Assembly: GCF_012911975.1 (NCBI RefSeq)
Contig: NZ_SMDQ01000062.1
Location: forward strand, 1 to 33,956
Direction of reading: 5' to 3'
DNA: 33,956 bases
From: Nodosilinea sp. P-1105
Lineage (GTDB): Bacteria; Cyanobacteriota; Cyanobacteriia; Phormidesmidales; Phormidesmidaceae
Shown here: one piece after another, positions 33,894 through 33,956 of the stretch
Numbering within the stretch: the stretch's first letter is position 1
Layout of the letters: each line of letters opens with the position of its first letter
Notes under the pieces: generated by a model
Told to the model about the DNA's origin: nothing
Database searches by the model: none
Seen by the model: the letters and a program-made list of their open reading frames with translations, nothing else
Position numbers and translations under genes: made by a program

Positions 33894-33956
33894 GGCGGGA
33901 CGTTAAGGGGTTAATTGTCGTGTATCAATAGATACTTGTAAAGAAAAGCTCTGCGG

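Overview
This window comes from a cyanobacterium. It opens with the 3' end of psbA (photosystem II D1), carries crtB (phytoene synthase), is GC-rich with many HIP1-type GCGATCGC octamers, and most of its genes belong to families typical of filamentous cyanobacteria. A Leptolyngbya-like organism is a guess, not something the sequence proves.

Layout. 1-171: psbA tail and terminator. 297-2898: an accessory patch with two broken pieces that look like a Uma2-family endonuclease gene, bracketing a minus-strand three-gene cluster: a TIR-domain protein whose C-terminus is a TatA/Hcf106-like membrane domain, a DUF6036-type nucleotidyltransferase, and a small partner ORF overlapping it. 2910-10053: mostly single housekeeping or envelope genes (histone-deacetylase-fold hydrolase, Pro-rich membrane protein, LysM/degenerate LytM protein, HtrA protease, a GT39 glycosyltransferase overlapping an unknown gene). 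10191-18242: a complete N-type (alternative, probably Na+-coupled) F-ATPase operon atpDCQRBEFAG, preceded by a translationally abutting pRiA4b ORF-3-like gene and interrupted by foreign-looking DNA between atpR and atpB and by a repeat-bearing spacer between atpA and atpG. 18339-27939: M28 peptidase, DCC thioredoxin-fold protein, crtB, glyA, a WecA/TagO-like transferase, a second GT39 transferase, cinA, a 43-residue small protein and aroQ. 27944-31623: SH3b membrane protein, CPBP protease, a repeat-rich gap and an unusual zinc-ribbon/transmembrane/periplasmic-binding fusion. 31724-33893: accessory genes including an HNH endonuclease split by a -1 frameshift exactly at a U UUU UUA heptamer, and an overlapping pair that may be an orphan toxin-tail/S1-domain immunity cassette.

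How the genes work together. The nine atp genes encode F1 (alpha, beta, gamma, epsilon) and Fo (a, b, c) plus the N-ATPase-specific membrane proteins AtpQ and AtpR; no delta gene is present, as is usual for N-ATPases. The c subunit carries the E-S-T-x-x-Y set of Na+ ligands. The TIR-TatA / nucleotidyltransferase / small-protein cluster is the best candidate for an undescribed system: an NAD-consuming sensor or effector joined to a membrane-pore-like domain. The two GT39 genes and the WecA-like gene point to lipid-linked envelope glycan synthesis, although they are not one operon. A dispersed repeat of about 175 bp occurs in opposite orientation at about 7.4 kb and 29.9 kb.
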